Assembly: GCA_964493635.1 (NCBI GenBank)
Contig: CAZBOW010000004.1
Span: 1 to 64,000, forward strand
Direction: 5' to 3'
DNA from: OLB6 sp964493635
GTDB taxonomy: Bacteria; Bacteroidota; Ignavibacteria; Kapaibacteriales; Kapaibacteriaceae
DNA length: 64,000 nucleotides
The notes under the pieces were generated by a model. That model searched no databases. It was not told where the DNA came from and saw nothing but the letters and a program-made list of their open reading frames with translations. Below are positions 17,468-26,729 of this stretch, piece by piece. Position 1 is the first letter of the stretch, and each line of letters begins with the position of its first letter. The position numbers and the translations under genes are program-made.

Positions 17468-18393
17468 AGTTGCCGGCTCACCTGAAAGAGAATGTTCTTT
17501 TCACGCTCTGTAAGGCTGTGATAGCCCGCTTGCGAAATCTTATCCAGGATCGCATCGATGTGTTCCTGTGTGATACGCTCACCATCGACAACAAAACGGG
17601 TGTACGTTTCGGTGGTAGGGGTTGCTCGCTGCTCGGCCGTGGTAACCGTCTCTGGAGCAGAGGGCCGCTGGTAGAAGAGCGTTGGGCCATCATTGACGTC
17701 TCGAAACTCGACGTCCTGCACGTTATACATGTTCGGCGATCCTCCGCGCGTTCCCTCGAGCCATGTCCAGAGCGGCTCTCCCAGTTTGAGTAGCAGATAC
17801 CCGCCCAGTGCACCGCCAAGGTGTGCAAAGTGGGCAACTCCGTCGCTGGCATTGGAGATCCCCATCACGAGGTCGATACCGGCGTAGATCAACACGAAGA
17901 AGCGTGCTGGTATGGGAAAGAAGATCGGAAACATCATCACTGGCCGGTCAGGAAACAGCATGCCAAAGGCCAGCAGGACGCCCATGATCGAACCCGAGGC
18001 TCCGATCGTTGGAGCGCCAGCGCCGCCGAAGAGCGGCGTCACCAGCAGATGGACGATGCCAGCTGCAATACCAGCCAGCGTGTAGTAGACGGCAAACCGC
18101 TTCGATCCCCACATGTTCTCCAGCTCCATACCAAACATCCACAGGGCGAACATGTTGAAGAAGAGATGCCCAAATCCACCATGGAGATATTGGTAGGACA
18201 GGAACTGCCATGGCCAAAAATTCTCTCCGATTGGCCAGAGAGCAAACCATTCCATGATGGCTGAACCCAGTGGCACCCCTCCAAAGGTGAAGCCGTCAGC
18301 AAACGACTGCAGGAAGAAGACACCTACGTTGGCGAACATCAAGAACTTGATGAACGGAGGGAAGAAGCTCAATCCGCGTGTGCGCTGATACAT
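17464..18393 (-). CDS. Rhomboid family intramembrane serine protease
   Basis: Polytopic membrane protease of 309 residues. It has about six membrane helices, the HGGFGHLFFNMFALW loop-1/helix-2 region at 71-85, the catalytic Ser in GASG (Ser133) and the catalytic His in AHLGG (His191). After the membrane domain comes a soluble tail of about 100 residues ending in an acidic/helical segment (THE like ITQEHIDAILDKISQ then REKNILFQVSRQL). The ATG at 18393 gives MYQRTRGLSF. Its stop overlaps the ispG ATG (ATGA), and pgk ends 37 bp upstream. The substrate is unknown. Confidence 0.9.
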   Translation of the reverse strand: MYQRTRGLSFFPPFIKFLMFANVGVFFLQSFADGFTFGGVPLGSAIMEWFALWPIGENFWPWQFLSYQYLHGGFGHLFFNMFALWMFGMELENMWGSKRFAVYYTLAGIAAGIVHLLVTPLFGGAGAPTIGASGSIMGVLLAFGMLFPDRPVMMFPIFFPIPARFFVLIYAGIDLVMGISNASDGVAHFAHLGGALGGYLLLKLGEPLWTWLEGTRGGSPNMYNVQDVEFRDVNDGPTLFYQRPSAPETVTTAEQRATPTTETYTRFVVDGERITQEHIDAILDKISQAGYHSLTEREKNILFQVSRQL

Positions 18394-18430
18394 CGGGGTG
18401 GCCGTACGTTCGTGAGGGAAGATCCACAAT

Positions 18431-19627
18431 CTACGGTCGGTCCAACGCCACCACTCCCGGCAGTTCCTTACCTTCAAGGAACTCAAGGGAGGCACCTCCG
18501 CCCGTAGACACGTGACTGACGCGCGACGCCAAGCCGAATTGCGTGATTGCGGCGGCGGAGTCGCCTCCGCCAACAATGGTAATGGCTCCGTGCTGCGTTG
18601 CTTCTGCCAACGCATCTGCAACCTGACGAGTTCCAGCAGCGAAGGCCGGCATCTCGAAGACCCCCATCGGACCATTCCATACGACCGTTCCGGCACTGCT
18701 GATTTCGGCGGAATAGGCCCTAGCGGTTTCGGGGCCGATATCCAGCCCCATCCAACCATCCGGGATGTGCAACGTGGATACGGTTTGCGTGGAGGCCTCT
18801 GCTGAAAACTGATCGGCAACGATCGTGTCGGTTGGCAGGATCAAACGCACATTACGGTTCTTGGCCTCAGCCACTAACTCGCCGGCGAGCTCAATCCGAT
18901 CGTGTTCAACCAGCGAGGAACCAACCGAAATCCCCTGCGCTTGCAGGAAGGTAAACATCATTCCACCACCAATCAGAATGGCATCGCACGAGGAGAGCAG
19001 CGCGCGAATCACATCGATCTTCCCGGAGATTTTCGAGCCACCAATCACCGCTACGAGGGGCCGGCGAGGTTGGTGCAACGCCCCACCCAAGTAGTCTAAC
19101 TCCTTCTGCATCAGCAATCCAGCGCAGACTACGCCGATGTGGTTCGTCACGCCGGCGGTACTGGCGTGGGCGCGATGAGCAGTGCCGAAGGCATCGTTGC
19201 AGTAAAGGTCGCCTAGGTGTGCAAGCTGTGCACTGAAGACCGGATCGTTGGATTCTTCTTCTGCATGGAACCGTACGTTTTCCAGGAGCACAACCTGACC
19301 GGGTTGGGCCGCTGCAACGGCCGCAGATGCCGACTCGCCAACGCAGTCTGACGCAAAGATCACGTGGTGATTGGGCAGCAACACCTGGAGGCGGTCAGCG
19401 ACCGTTTTCAATGTGAATGCTGGCGCTACAGCACCCTTCGGACGGCCAAGGTGCGACATCAGCACCGCGATCCCGTTGCGGTCAACGATACTCAGGATCG
19501 TTGGAAGGGTTTCGCGGATTCGCGTGTCGTCGGTGATCTCTCCGTTCGAACCATAGGGTACGTTGAAATCAACGCGAGTCAGCACGCGCTTGTTGGCAAC
19601 ATCAACATCTTGGATGCCGCGAATCAT
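18431..19627 (-). CDS. pgk: Phosphoglycerate kinase
   Basis: Glycolytic enzyme that transfers phosphate from 1,3-bisphosphoglycerate to ADP. The 398-residue protein has RVDFNVPYGSNGEITDDTRI, the HLGRPKG loop, GGSKISGKIDVI, and the C-terminal nucleotide region WNGPMGVFEMPAFAAGT and GGGDSAAAI. The length is normal. Its ATG overlaps the stop of the upstream gap gene (ATGA), so the two consecutive glycolytic enzymes are translationally coupled. Confidence 0.97.
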   Translation of the reverse strand: MIRGIQDVDVANKRVLTRVDFNVPYGSNGEITDDTRIRETLPTILSIVDRNGIAVLMSHLGRPKGAVAPAFTLKTVADRLQVLLPNHHVIFASDCVGESASAAVAAAQPGQVVLLENVRFHAEEESNDPVFSAQLAHLGDLYCNDAFGTAHRAHASTAGVTNHIGVVCAGLLMQKELDYLGGALHQPRRPLVAVIGGSKISGKIDVIRALLSSCDAILIGGGMMFTFLQAQGISVGSSLVEHDRIELAGELVAEAKNRNVRLILPTDTIVADQFSAEASTQTVSTLHIPDGWMGLDIGPETARAYSAEISSAGTVVWNGPMGVFEMPAFAAGTRQVADALAEATQHGAITIVGGGDSAAAITQFGLASRVSHVSTGGGASLEFLEGKELPGVVALDRP

Positions 19628-20613
19628 GCCGTTACTCGCAGCAACAAATCAACAATGCGATTCGAGTAGCCCCATTCATTGTCGTACCATCCAACCACCT
19701 TTACGGTCGTGCCCATGGACATGGTGCTCAGCGCATCGAAAATGCACGAGTGCGGATTGCCCACGATATCGGACGACACGACAGGGTCGGTGCAGTACTC
19801 TAGAATACCCTGTAGGGGGCCTTCGGCGGCAGCTCGAAACGCCGCGTTGATCTCGTCCTTTGTTGCAGGAGTTGCTAGCACGGCCGTAAAATCGGTGACG
19901 GAGCCATCTGGTGTTGGAACGCGAAAAGCCAGTCCGTCCAACTTGCCCTTCATCGCTGGAATGACTTCGCTGACGGCTTTGGCCGCACCCGTGGTGGTAG
20001 GGATAATGTTGACCGCTGCTGCCCGAGCACGCCGCAGGTCTTTGTGCGGAAGGTCCAGGATGTTCTGATCGTTGGTATAGGCATGGACCGTGGTCATGTA
20101 TCCGTTGACGATACCAAAGGTGTCGTTCAGGATCTTCACCATCGGAGCCAGGCAGTTCGTTGTACACGATGCATTAGAAACCACCTGCATATCCGAGCGC
20201 AGTTCGTGGTCGTTCACCCCAAGAACAATCGTCCCATCAAGTTGATCTTTCGCCGGTGCGGTCAGGATCACCTTCTTGGCATGGGCCAGATGCTTGCTGA
20301 GTGCGTCTCTCGAGGTAAATACCCCTGTAGATTCGATTACGACATCAAGATCCTGCCACGGCAGATTCTCAATCTGACGCTCGGCCGAAACCTCGATGCG
20401 ATCACCATCAACGGTGATCGTGTTGCCATCGACGGTAACGGATCCACCATACTTGCCATGGGCTGAATCATACTTGAGCAGGTGTGCTAATGTAGCGGCA
20501 TCGGTCAGGTCGTTGATACCCACGACGTCAACGTCCAGGCCTCGCTGCTTCATTGCGCGGAACACTAACCGACCGATACGGCCAAATCCATTGATTGCAA
20601 CACGAATCGCCAT
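19624..20613 (-). CDS. gap: Glyceraldehyde-3-phosphate dehydrogenase, type I
   Basis: NAD-dependent glycolytic dehydrogenase of 329 residues. The N-terminal Rossmann start is AIRVAINGFGRIGRLVFRA, with INDLTDAATLAHLLKYDS. The catalytic Cys lies in SNASCTTNC near residue 150, and the C-terminal WYDNEWGYSNR is present. It is the first gene of the gap-pgk-rhomboid-ispG unit; a 7-of-8 promoter element lies 43 bp upstream. Confidence 0.98.
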   Translation of the reverse strand: MAIRVAINGFGRIGRLVFRAMKQRGLDVDVVGINDLTDAATLAHLLKYDSAHGKYGGSVTVDGNTITVDGDRIEVSAERQIENLPWQDLDVVIESTGVFTSRDALSKHLAHAKKVILTAPAKDQLDGTIVLGVNDHELRSDMQVVSNASCTTNCLAPMVKILNDTFGIVNGYMTTVHAYTNDQNILDLPHKDLRRARAAAVNIIPTTTGAAKAVSEVIPAMKGKLDGLAFRVPTPDGSVTDFTAVLATPATKDEINAAFRAAAEGPLQGILEYCTDPVVSSDIVGNPHSCIFDALSTMSMGTTVKVVGWYDNEWGYSNRIVDLLLRVTA

Positions 20614-20656
20614 GTGGATACACTTTCGTAGAGTTCAGGTGGGGAATGATTCGCCG

Positions 20657-20664
20657 CGAAATTA
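20657..20664 (-). promoter_or_regulatory. Possible -7 element for the gap operon
   Basis: Minus-strand TAATTTCG, 7 of 8 with TAnnTTTG, about 43 nt upstream of the gap ATG and downstream of the ruvC stop. Confidence 0.4.
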
Positions 20665-20699
20665 CGGCATCGATCTGGGATAACACCCCTGAGGACTTC

Positions 20700-21248
20700 T
20701 CAGGACTTCTGTTGACGGACGAAGTCGGCCCACGCCTTCCGGCGATTGGTGCGTTGCTTCAGAATCGGTTCAGGGGGCTTGCCATTCACGGCATGGCAGA
20801 TGGCCACGGCAAGTGCGTCGGTGGCATCGTGAAACTCCGGCGTTTCACTGATTCCCAAGATGGCCTGTACCATGTGTGCGACCTGATCCTTCGACGCAGC
20901 TCCACGTCCTGTCACGGAGCGTTTCACCTGCATCGGCGTGTATTCGACGGGATCAAGCTGGTGTTGGGCACTGGCCAACATCGCAACACCACGCGCGTGC
21001 GATAGCTGAACGATCGACTTTACGTTCTTCGCGTAGAACACCTGCTCCATGGCACACGTGTCGGGCTGGGTACGGGCAATGACGGCATGCAGTCGGTCGT
21101 GGATTTCCCGCAGACGAACGGAGAAGTTCGTGCTCCTGCGTTTCACCTGAACAACGCCGTACTCCACAACGGTCATCGTGGATCCTTGAACGTCGATTAC
21201 ACCATAGCCGCAGATGACACTGCCGGGGTCGATACCAATGATTCTCAT
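20700..21248 (-). CDS. ruvC: Holliday junction resolvase RuvC
   Basis: Endonuclease that cuts four-way junctions together with RuvAB. The 182-residue protein starts MRIIGIDPGSVICGYGVID, with the first catalytic Asp. It has the EQVFYAKNVKSIVQLSHARG region and the C-terminal HDATDALAVAICHA carrying the remaining acidic ligands. Length is normal. It follows yebC by 18 bp; this yebC-ruvC order is common, and here it extends upstream to a Dna2-like gene and recJ, giving a repair-centred minus-strand run. Confidence 0.96.
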   Translation of the reverse strand: MRIIGIDPGSVICGYGVIDVQGSTMTVVEYGVVQVKRRSTNFSVRLREIHDRLHAVIARTQPDTCAMEQVFYAKNVKSIVQLSHARGVAMLASAQHQLDPVEYTPMQVKRSVTGRGAASKDQVAHMVQAILGISETPEFHDATDALAVAICHAVNGKPPEPILKQRTNRRKAWADFVRQQKS

Positions 21249-21266
21249 TCGAACCTCACGGAGTAC

Positions 21267-22010
21267 TCACAGTAGCTCGGCTACGTCGTCGGAAATCTCA
21301 GCGTTGTTGTACACTTGCTGCACATCGTCTAAGTCATCGAAGGTATCAAGGAGCTTCACTAATTTTTTCGCCACCGCTGGATCTGTGACTGCCACCTTCT
21401 GTTGGGGCTCATACACCATGCGCTGTTCGGCCACAACAGTGCCAGCTTGTTCCAGGCTACGGGCAATTGTTCCCAGCATGTCCGGAGTACAGGTGATCAC
21501 GGCTCCGTCGTCGATCATCTCCATCTGATCGGCACCAAGTTCAAGAACCAGCTCCAGGACCTCGTCCTCGGACATTGCCGTGTCGATGCGCAGTAGGCCC
21601 TGCCGGGTAAAGCTCCAGGCCACGGAATTGGCTTCGCCAAGATTGCCGCCGTTTTTGGAGAAGGCAGCCCGAACGTCGGCGATCGTGCGATTTCGATTCT
21701 CGGTGGTACACTCCACGATCATCGCCACCCCGCCCGGACCGTAGCCTTCGAACGTAACGTCCTCGTAGGTAGCACCTTCAATTTCGCCCGTACCCCGTTG
21801 AATAGCGCGCCGAATATTTTCGTGCGGCATCGAAACCGAGCGAGCGTTCGCGATGGCCATACGAAGTCGAGGATTTGCCTCGGTGTCGGCCCCGCCTAAG
21901 CGTGCTGCAACGATGATCTCACGGGAGATCCGGGTGAACAGTTTGCCACGCCGAGCATCAACGACGGCTTTGCGATGCTTGATGTTTGCCCATTTGCTAT
22001 GACCTGCCAT
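21267..22010 (-). CDS. yebC: YebC/PmpR family protein
   Basis: Member of the TACO1/YebC family, known as a transcriptional regulator in some bacteria and as a factor relieving ribosome stalling in others. The 247 residues start MAGHSKWANIKHRKAVVDARRG and contain RLRMAIANARSVSMPHENIRRAIQRG and FEGYGPGGVAMIVE, all diagnostic. Its start overlaps the end of the upstream nuclease-helicase gene by 14 bp. It also has an exact TAnnTTTG element 4 nt before the ATG, so it may have its own leaderless transcript. Confidence 0.95.
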   Translation of the reverse strand: MAGHSKWANIKHRKAVVDARRGKLFTRISREIIVAARLGGADTEANPRLRMAIANARSVSMPHENIRRAIQRGTGEIEGATYEDVTFEGYGPGGVAMIVECTTENRNRTIADVRAAFSKNGGNLGEANSVAWSFTRQGLLRIDTAMSEDEVLELVLELGADQMEMIDDGAVITCTPDMLGTIARSLEQAGTVVAEQRMVYEPQQKVAVTDPAVAKKLVKLLDTFDDLDDVQQVYNNAEISDDVAELL

Positions 22011-24909
22011 GGTGCAAATCTATGCGATCCTGCAGCGGTACCCATGGTAGCTGCCGTAACGCTGCTGCATAGGACTCGGCCTGCATCAGGATTTCAGGAT
22101 GGCCGACGATGATGAATTGCTGGCGGGCCCGGGTGCTGGCAACGTTGAGTTTTCGATCCACCATGCGACCATCCACCACCGTTTCGGAGGTAATGGTTCG
22201 CACATCTGCTGCGGTGGCCACAGCAGTGCCGTAGATGATCACATCGCGCTGACTTCCTTGGAATCGTTCAACGGTGTCGATCGTGACGGCGGACCGCACG
22301 GCGGCCGGCAGCTCCGTGAGTGCTGTGCCTATTGCATGATTCTGCAGTCGGAATGGGGTAATGACTCCGATTGTCCAGCCCTCCACGGCACCAGTGGATT
22401 CGCGGTTGTTGAACATGTGCTGCAGGAGCCAGGTGATCATGGCACCTTCAAGGGCTTGCTGATGCTCGGCTTGTCGACTACCGCTTTCTGCCGTCACGGG
22501 AATAAAGGCTGCCCGATGTGGGATGATGTGATCCCAGGGTAGGGGATCGCGACTCCGCTGCCACTCCAACACCGGTTCCAGTCGCTCGCCATAGAAGATC
22601 GTCGATGGCATCCGCATCACGTCCTGGTGCATCCTACCCTGTTCGATCAGCATCGCCGATCCGTCCGTCCACCCTCGGGACTGATAGATGGTAAACAGCC
22701 GCTCGAAGGTCGTACGACCAAGATGGTCCAGCCCCACGGCATGCAGCTGTGGAGCATTCACCGCCAGATGCACCGATGGTTGGGTGATCACGGGCGGAAG
22801 TTGGGCATGATCGCCGATGAGAATCAGTCGGTGGACCCGCAGTGCCACATGGTGAACAAGGGGCTCGATCAGTTGCGAAGCTTCGTCAACGATGGCTGTG
22901 GTAAATCGGCCGAATTCAAAGATGTCCGCCGAGCCAACGATGCTACTCATCGTGGCAACAACGACCCGTGCTGTTGCTACGCGCTGGGCCAGATCCTGCG
23001 GCGACGACGTTCGCGCGAGGTGAGGAATCGCTGGAACATTCTGTGTCTCATCGCTGCCAACCTTTGATCCATGACGAATGAGCTCTCCGTGCGGCAGAAC
23101 CGACGACAATGCCGTGCAGATCTCACTGACAGCCCGATTCGTAAAGGCGAGGACCAAGATGCGTTCCCCCGGTGTTGCCGCAAGGTTGGCAACAATACTT
23201 CGCAGGGCAATATTCGTTTTTCCGGTGCCTGGTGGTCCCTGCAGCAGAAACAACTCCGGCTGGGCAAGGGCTTGGTGGATCACACGCACTTGGGAAGGTG
23301 TGGCTTCCGCCAACGATAGTGTGGTAGGGGGCTGGTGTCCGTGGTGGGGTGCCGATGCCGGCGTTCTACCCAGCAGGAGGTTCTGTCGACGAGGGTTCAT
23401 GAACAACAGCGCTACAGCACCCGGCATCGCATCACGAATGGCTTTGTCCGAGAGGTCCGCCTCAAGGATCCAACACCCGTCAAGCAGATCGTGGCGGTCG
23501 ACCTGTTTGTTGCGAAGCGACACGCGAATGGATGTTTCATGGAGTGCTTCGATGGTGGCCTTGATGATAAACCGCCCCGTGGGGTGGTGGACATCTTGCC
23601 GGTGGAGCACCACGAGGTCTCCATAGCGCAGTGAGGTGTGGGCAATCGGATCGTGGCGTTGGCACGTCAGGTGCATACGTTCAAAATCCGACGCCGTTTC
23701 ATCGATCAGCAGGTCGGTAATGCAGGACGGATCATGACGTTTGGTCTCTGCGGACTCGCGCCACAGGTCGGCCCGTGACCGTACCAGACGATGTCCCTGC
23801 TCGGTTGTACCCACGCGCTGCACCCATCGCTCCCGATGCAGCATCGACAACCATCCCTGACATGCCGTCCGAACAACGGGGTCGGCACGGCTGTAGGCCT
23901 CCTGAAAACGGTTGGCCGCTTCCCGCGCGAAGTCGCTCACGCCTGGCATCGACGGGCCAATCGCGCGAAGGGCTCCGAATGATCGCATCGCAAGAGCATG
24001 GTCCATGCTCACAGCGGCGTTGCGCAGTGGGAGGACACTCTGCAATGTGCGCAGGATCTCCTCGGGTGTTATCGAACGGAGTGCCGGTGTGGATGGTGGT
24101 GCGGCAGCATACCACAACATCACGTCGTCGGGCCACCGTCCCACAACCGCACGGTGAAGTGCTGCATAACAGCTGAGCTGTGCAATATGACTCGGACGTC
24201 CACCATGCCGCGGCGCCGAACCACTTTTGAGTTCGACGAGTGTACAATGGTGGTCGGCCTCCAACAGGATGTCAAATCGCCCGGCCAAGCCAAGGACCGG
24301 CGAAATGGCATGGGGCTCAACGCGCAGTCGCGGCGGTAGGGCGGATGCGTGTGTCGGCGTTGCGAGCCAGCTGCGCAGTTGTTGGCGCATGGAAGCCACG
24401 ATTGGGAGCAGACCTTGACGTTCCGCTTCCAGATGCACGCCACGGTGAGCTAATGCTGCCCACGGCAGCACGTTGGTTTGTACGGCACGCGTTAACAGTT
24501 CATCGTCCGTTGCCGTGTGGTCGGCAACGGCAAGATCAAACACAGTGTTGAGAAGGCTGCCCCGAGCCATGGCGTGAGAGGTCGAGCGCGATCGTATGCG
24601 GTTGAGCAGGATGCTTTCCGCACTGCTGCCGTCCGGCTGCCACGCTTCGGCAATCTCGGTGACATCCACCAGGTAATCTGGCTCGAGGATCGGCAGTCGT
24701 AGCATCCCGGGTACGCTGGGGTGACGCAGTGTTACCAGCATCACCGAAGCCCCCTCCCATAACGGTGACGTGGGGCTATGCCCAAGACGTGATGCCGATA
24801 CCGTGATAGGGTCACGACCAGAACACACCAAGCGCACCGCGTCGTCTTCGATGGATGCGATGACCCACGAATCGGCTTCGAGAAGTGGTTCTAGCGACTG
24901 GTCAGACAC
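21997..24909 (-). CDS. Dna2-like nuclease-helicase
   Basis: A 970-residue fusion of a PD-(D/E)xK nuclease and a superfamily 1 helicase. Around residues 205-240, GLAGRFDILLEAD and TLVELKSGSA give the nuclease Asp and E-x-K. The helicase part begins near 540 (SQVRVIHQAL) with Walker A QGPPGTGKTN at about 560, Walker B IVDEASQ near 673, LIGDHAQLPPV, EQGRMHQDVM, DTVERFQGSQRDVIIYG and LNVASTRARQQFIIVG near the end. This layout matches eukaryotic Dna2 and its bacterial relatives, which trim flaps or resect DNA ends. The start is GTG 24909, 2 nt after the recJ stop. The four-Cys iron-sulfur arrangement of eukaryotic Dna2 is not evident. An exact role is inference. Confidence 0.85.
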   Translation of the reverse strand: MSDQSLEPLLEADSWVIASIEDDAVRLVCSGRDPITVSASRLGHSPTSPLWEGASVMLVTLRHPSVPGMLRLPILEPDYLVDVTEIAEAWQPDGSSAESILLNRIRSRSTSHAMARGSLLNTVFDLAVADHTATDDELLTRAVQTNVLPWAALAHRGVHLEAERQGLLPIVASMRQQLRSWLATPTHASALPPRLRVEPHAISPVLGLAGRFDILLEADHHCTLVELKSGSAPRHGGRPSHIAQLSCYAALHRAVVGRWPDDVMLWYAAAPPSTPALRSITPEEILRTLQSVLPLRNAAVSMDHALAMRSFGALRAIGPSMPGVSDFAREAANRFQEAYSRADPVVRTACQGWLSMLHRERWVQRVGTTEQGHRLVRSRADLWRESAETKRHDPSCITDLLIDETASDFERMHLTCQRHDPIAHTSLRYGDLVVLHRQDVHHPTGRFIIKATIEALHETSIRVSLRNKQVDRHDLLDGCWILEADLSDKAIRDAMPGAVALLFMNPRRQNLLLGRTPASAPHHGHQPPTTLSLAEATPSQVRVIHQALAQPELFLLQGPPGTGKTNIALRSIVANLAATPGERILVLAFTNRAVSEICTALSSVLPHGELIRHGSKVGSDETQNVPAIPHLARTSSPQDLAQRVATARVVVATMSSIVGSADIFEFGRFTTAIVDEASQLIEPLVHHVALRVHRLILIGDHAQLPPVITQPSVHLAVNAPQLHAVGLDHLGRTTFERLFTIYQSRGWTDGSAMLIEQGRMHQDVMRMPSTIFYGERLEPVLEWQRSRDPLPWDHIIPHRAAFIPVTAESGSRQAEHQQALEGAMITWLLQHMFNNRESTGAVEGWTIGVITPFRLQNHAIGTALTELPAAVRSAVTIDTVERFQGSQRDVIIYGTAVATAADVRTITSETVVDGRMVDRKLNVASTRARQQFIIVGHPEILMQAESYAAALRQLPWVPLQDRIDLHHGRS
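22015..22022 (-). promoter_or_regulatory. -7 element for yebC
   Basis: Minus-strand TAGATTTG, an exact TAnnTTTG match inside the 3' end of the Dna2-like gene, 4 nt upstream of the yebC ATG. Confidence 0.5.
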
Positions 24910-24911
24910 AA

Positions 24912-26639
24912 CTATGGGACGAGATCGGCGACGAGATCGGGGGGATCGGGGCGCAGGTCCTTGATGCGAACTTGAGGCATCGACGTTCCATTGAACATGC
25001 TCTCTTCGATGGTGTAGACCATAGCAAACGGTTTACCGTGTGCGCACACCTCGATTTTGTGACCAAGGTTGAAGCCAATAGCATCGATGGCGAAGTTGTT
25101 CTGCAACGCCCTGAACTTCAAGTGGTTGTTACCAACGATTTTCACTCCATTGGCCGAGACCACGTTCTTGGTATAGAAAATCGGTCGATGGTTCCGATAG
25201 CCGTAGGGAGCGAATCGTACGAGGTACTGTAGAAACGTCGGGGAGAGCTCCGTCAGCTGTAGCTCTGTGTCGATCTGGATGTCCGGTGTGAGCTCATCAT
25301 CCGAGAGCTGCTCTGCCGCGATACGCTCGATGCGGCGGCGTAGTTCGGGAATATGTTCCACCCGCAGCGACAAGCCAGCCGCATGTTTATGGCCACCGTA
25401 CTCGATCAGGAGTTCCTCGCTTTCCTTTAGCGCAGCGTGGATGTCGAAATTTTTGATCGAGCGGGCGGATCCTTTCGCAACACCATCGACCGACGTAAGC
25501 ATCACGGTGGGCAGGTGAAAGCGCTCGACCAATCGCGAGGCGACAATACCGATCACACCAGCGTGCCACGCCGTTCCGTGAAGCACAAGAGAATGAATCG
25601 GGCCCTGGGCCATCAGCTGCTCGGCCTGCTGCATCGCTTCGTCGAAGGTGTGTTCGTCGATGGCCCGGCGTTTTCGGTTGTCGTGTTCTAATTCTTGCGC
25701 AATGCGAAAGGCATAGAGCTCATCGGTTTGGATCATCATTTCGACAGCCCGACGGGGGTCGCCGAGACGGCCCGCGGCATTGATTCGGGGAGCAAGCCCA
25801 AAGATGACACTGGCGTTGGTGATGTTGCCGATCGTTAGTCCGGCGCAGTCGACCAGTCCCTTCAAACCCGGGCGCGGCTGCTCGTTGATCAGCCGTAGTC
25901 CGTAGGTGCTCATCACGCGATTCTCGTCCGTGAGCGGGGCGATGTCGGCGGCGGAGGCAATGGCAACAAAGTCCAGATACTGAAAGGCCTGTTCCGGCCT
26001 GCCGAGACGTTCACAGACCGCTGAGATGAGCTTAAACGCAACACCACAGGCTGCAAGCTCCTTAAACGGGTAGGTGCAGCCGGGCTTGATCGGATCTAGG
26101 ATAGCATGGGCAGCTGGAAGCTCTTCGGCTGCCTGATGGTGATCGCAGATGATGGTATCGATACCCCGCTCGGCAGCATACTCTACCGCCTTCATTGCCG
26201 TGATTCCCACGTCGACCGTAATGATCACCTTGGCCCCGAACTCCATGGCATGATCTACCGACAATGGCATAAAGCCAAAACCCTCATCCATACGATTGGG
26301 GATGTGGTAGTCCGCGCGGATACCGATGCTGCGCAAGAAATGCAGCATCATCGCTGTACTGGTTGTACCGTCGACGTCGTAATCTCCATGGATCCACACC
26401 GCCTCGCTATCGCGCAGCGCCTGCTCGATGCGATCCACGGCCTTCACCATACCATCCATGAGCCATGGAGAATGCAACTTCTCCAGGTCTGGTGCGAAAA
26501 ATGTTTTCACAGCATCGACGGTGTCGATACCTCGACCAACCAGGACTCGAGCGATCGGGCCTGGCAGGTGTACGTCATGGACTAGGTGTTGTACGGCGTC
26601 TTCATCGATACTTTCCCGGAAATTCCACCGGTAGTTCAA
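24912..26639 (-). CDS. recJ: Single-stranded-DNA exonuclease RecJ
   Basis: 5'-3' ssDNA exonuclease of recombination and mismatch repair. The 575-residue protein has the DHH-family motifs HGDYDVDGTTS near residue 87, ITVDVGI, and IICDHHQ near 165. It also has ASAADIAPLTDENR, APRINAAGRLGDP and the DHHA1 motif GGHKHAAGLSL, followed by an OB-like C-terminal domain. The frame opens with a TTG (26639) that gives MNYRWNFRE, matching where RecJ proteins normally begin; no Met codon lies nearby, so TTG appears to be the true start. The Dna2-like gene follows with 2 nt between. Confidence 0.95.
   Translation of the reverse strand: MNYRWNFRESIDEDAVQHLVHDVHLPGPIARVLVGRGIDTVDAVKTFFAPDLEKLHSPWLMDGMVKAVDRIEQALRDSEAVWIHGDYDVDGTTSTAMMLHFLRSIGIRADYHIPNRMDEGFGFMPLSVDHAMEFGAKVIITVDVGITAMKAVEYAAERGIDTIICDHHQAAEELPAAHAILDPIKPGCTYPFKELAACGVAFKLISAVCERLGRPEQAFQYLDFVAIASAADIAPLTDENRVMSTYGLRLINEQPRPGLKGLVDCAGLTIGNITNASVIFGLAPRINAAGRLGDPRRAVEMMIQTDELYAFRIAQELEHDNRKRRAIDEHTFDEAMQQAEQLMAQGPIHSLVLHGTAWHAGVIGIVASRLVERFHLPTVMLTSVDGVAKGSARSIKNFDIHAALKESEELLIEYGGHKHAAGLSLRVEHIPELRRRIERIAAEQLSDDELTPDIQIDTELQLTELSPTFLQYLVRFAPYGYRNHRPIFYTKNVVSANGVKIVGNNHLKFRALQNNFAIDAIGFNLGHKIEVCAHGKPFAMVYTIEESMFNGTSMPQVRIKDLRPDPPDLVADLVP
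24918..24941 (-). repeat. 12-bp tandem repeat at the recJ 3' end
   Basis: GACGAGATCGGC followed by GACGAGATCGGG, immediately before the recJ stop on the minus strand. Confidence 0.75.
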
Positions 26640-26650
26640 AGGAATCCTGC

Positions 26651-26657
26651 TAATTTG
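26651..26657 (+). promoter_or_regulatory. Possible -7 variant upstream of rsgA
   Basis: TAATTTG, one spacer base shorter than TAnnTTTG. The same heptamer occurs upstream of alaS (about 32004) and of the aldehyde dehydrogenase gene (about 61183), each in a spacer before a plus-strand gene. Confidence 0.3.
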
Positions 26658-26701
26658 AAAATCTGCATAAAGCTACGACGGTTCGGGCAAACTGTCAACA
26701 T

Positions 26702-26710
26702 TTATCCACA
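26702..26710 (+). promoter_or_regulatory. Perfect DnaA box
   Basis: TTATCCACA, the consensus DnaA-binding 9-mer, in the 90-bp divergent spacer between recJ and rsgA and 19 bp before the rsgA start. It is a single site, so it more likely regulates or titrates DnaA than marks an origin. Confidence 0.45.
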
Positions 26711-26729
26711 CTCCTGTCAAGACATTCAC

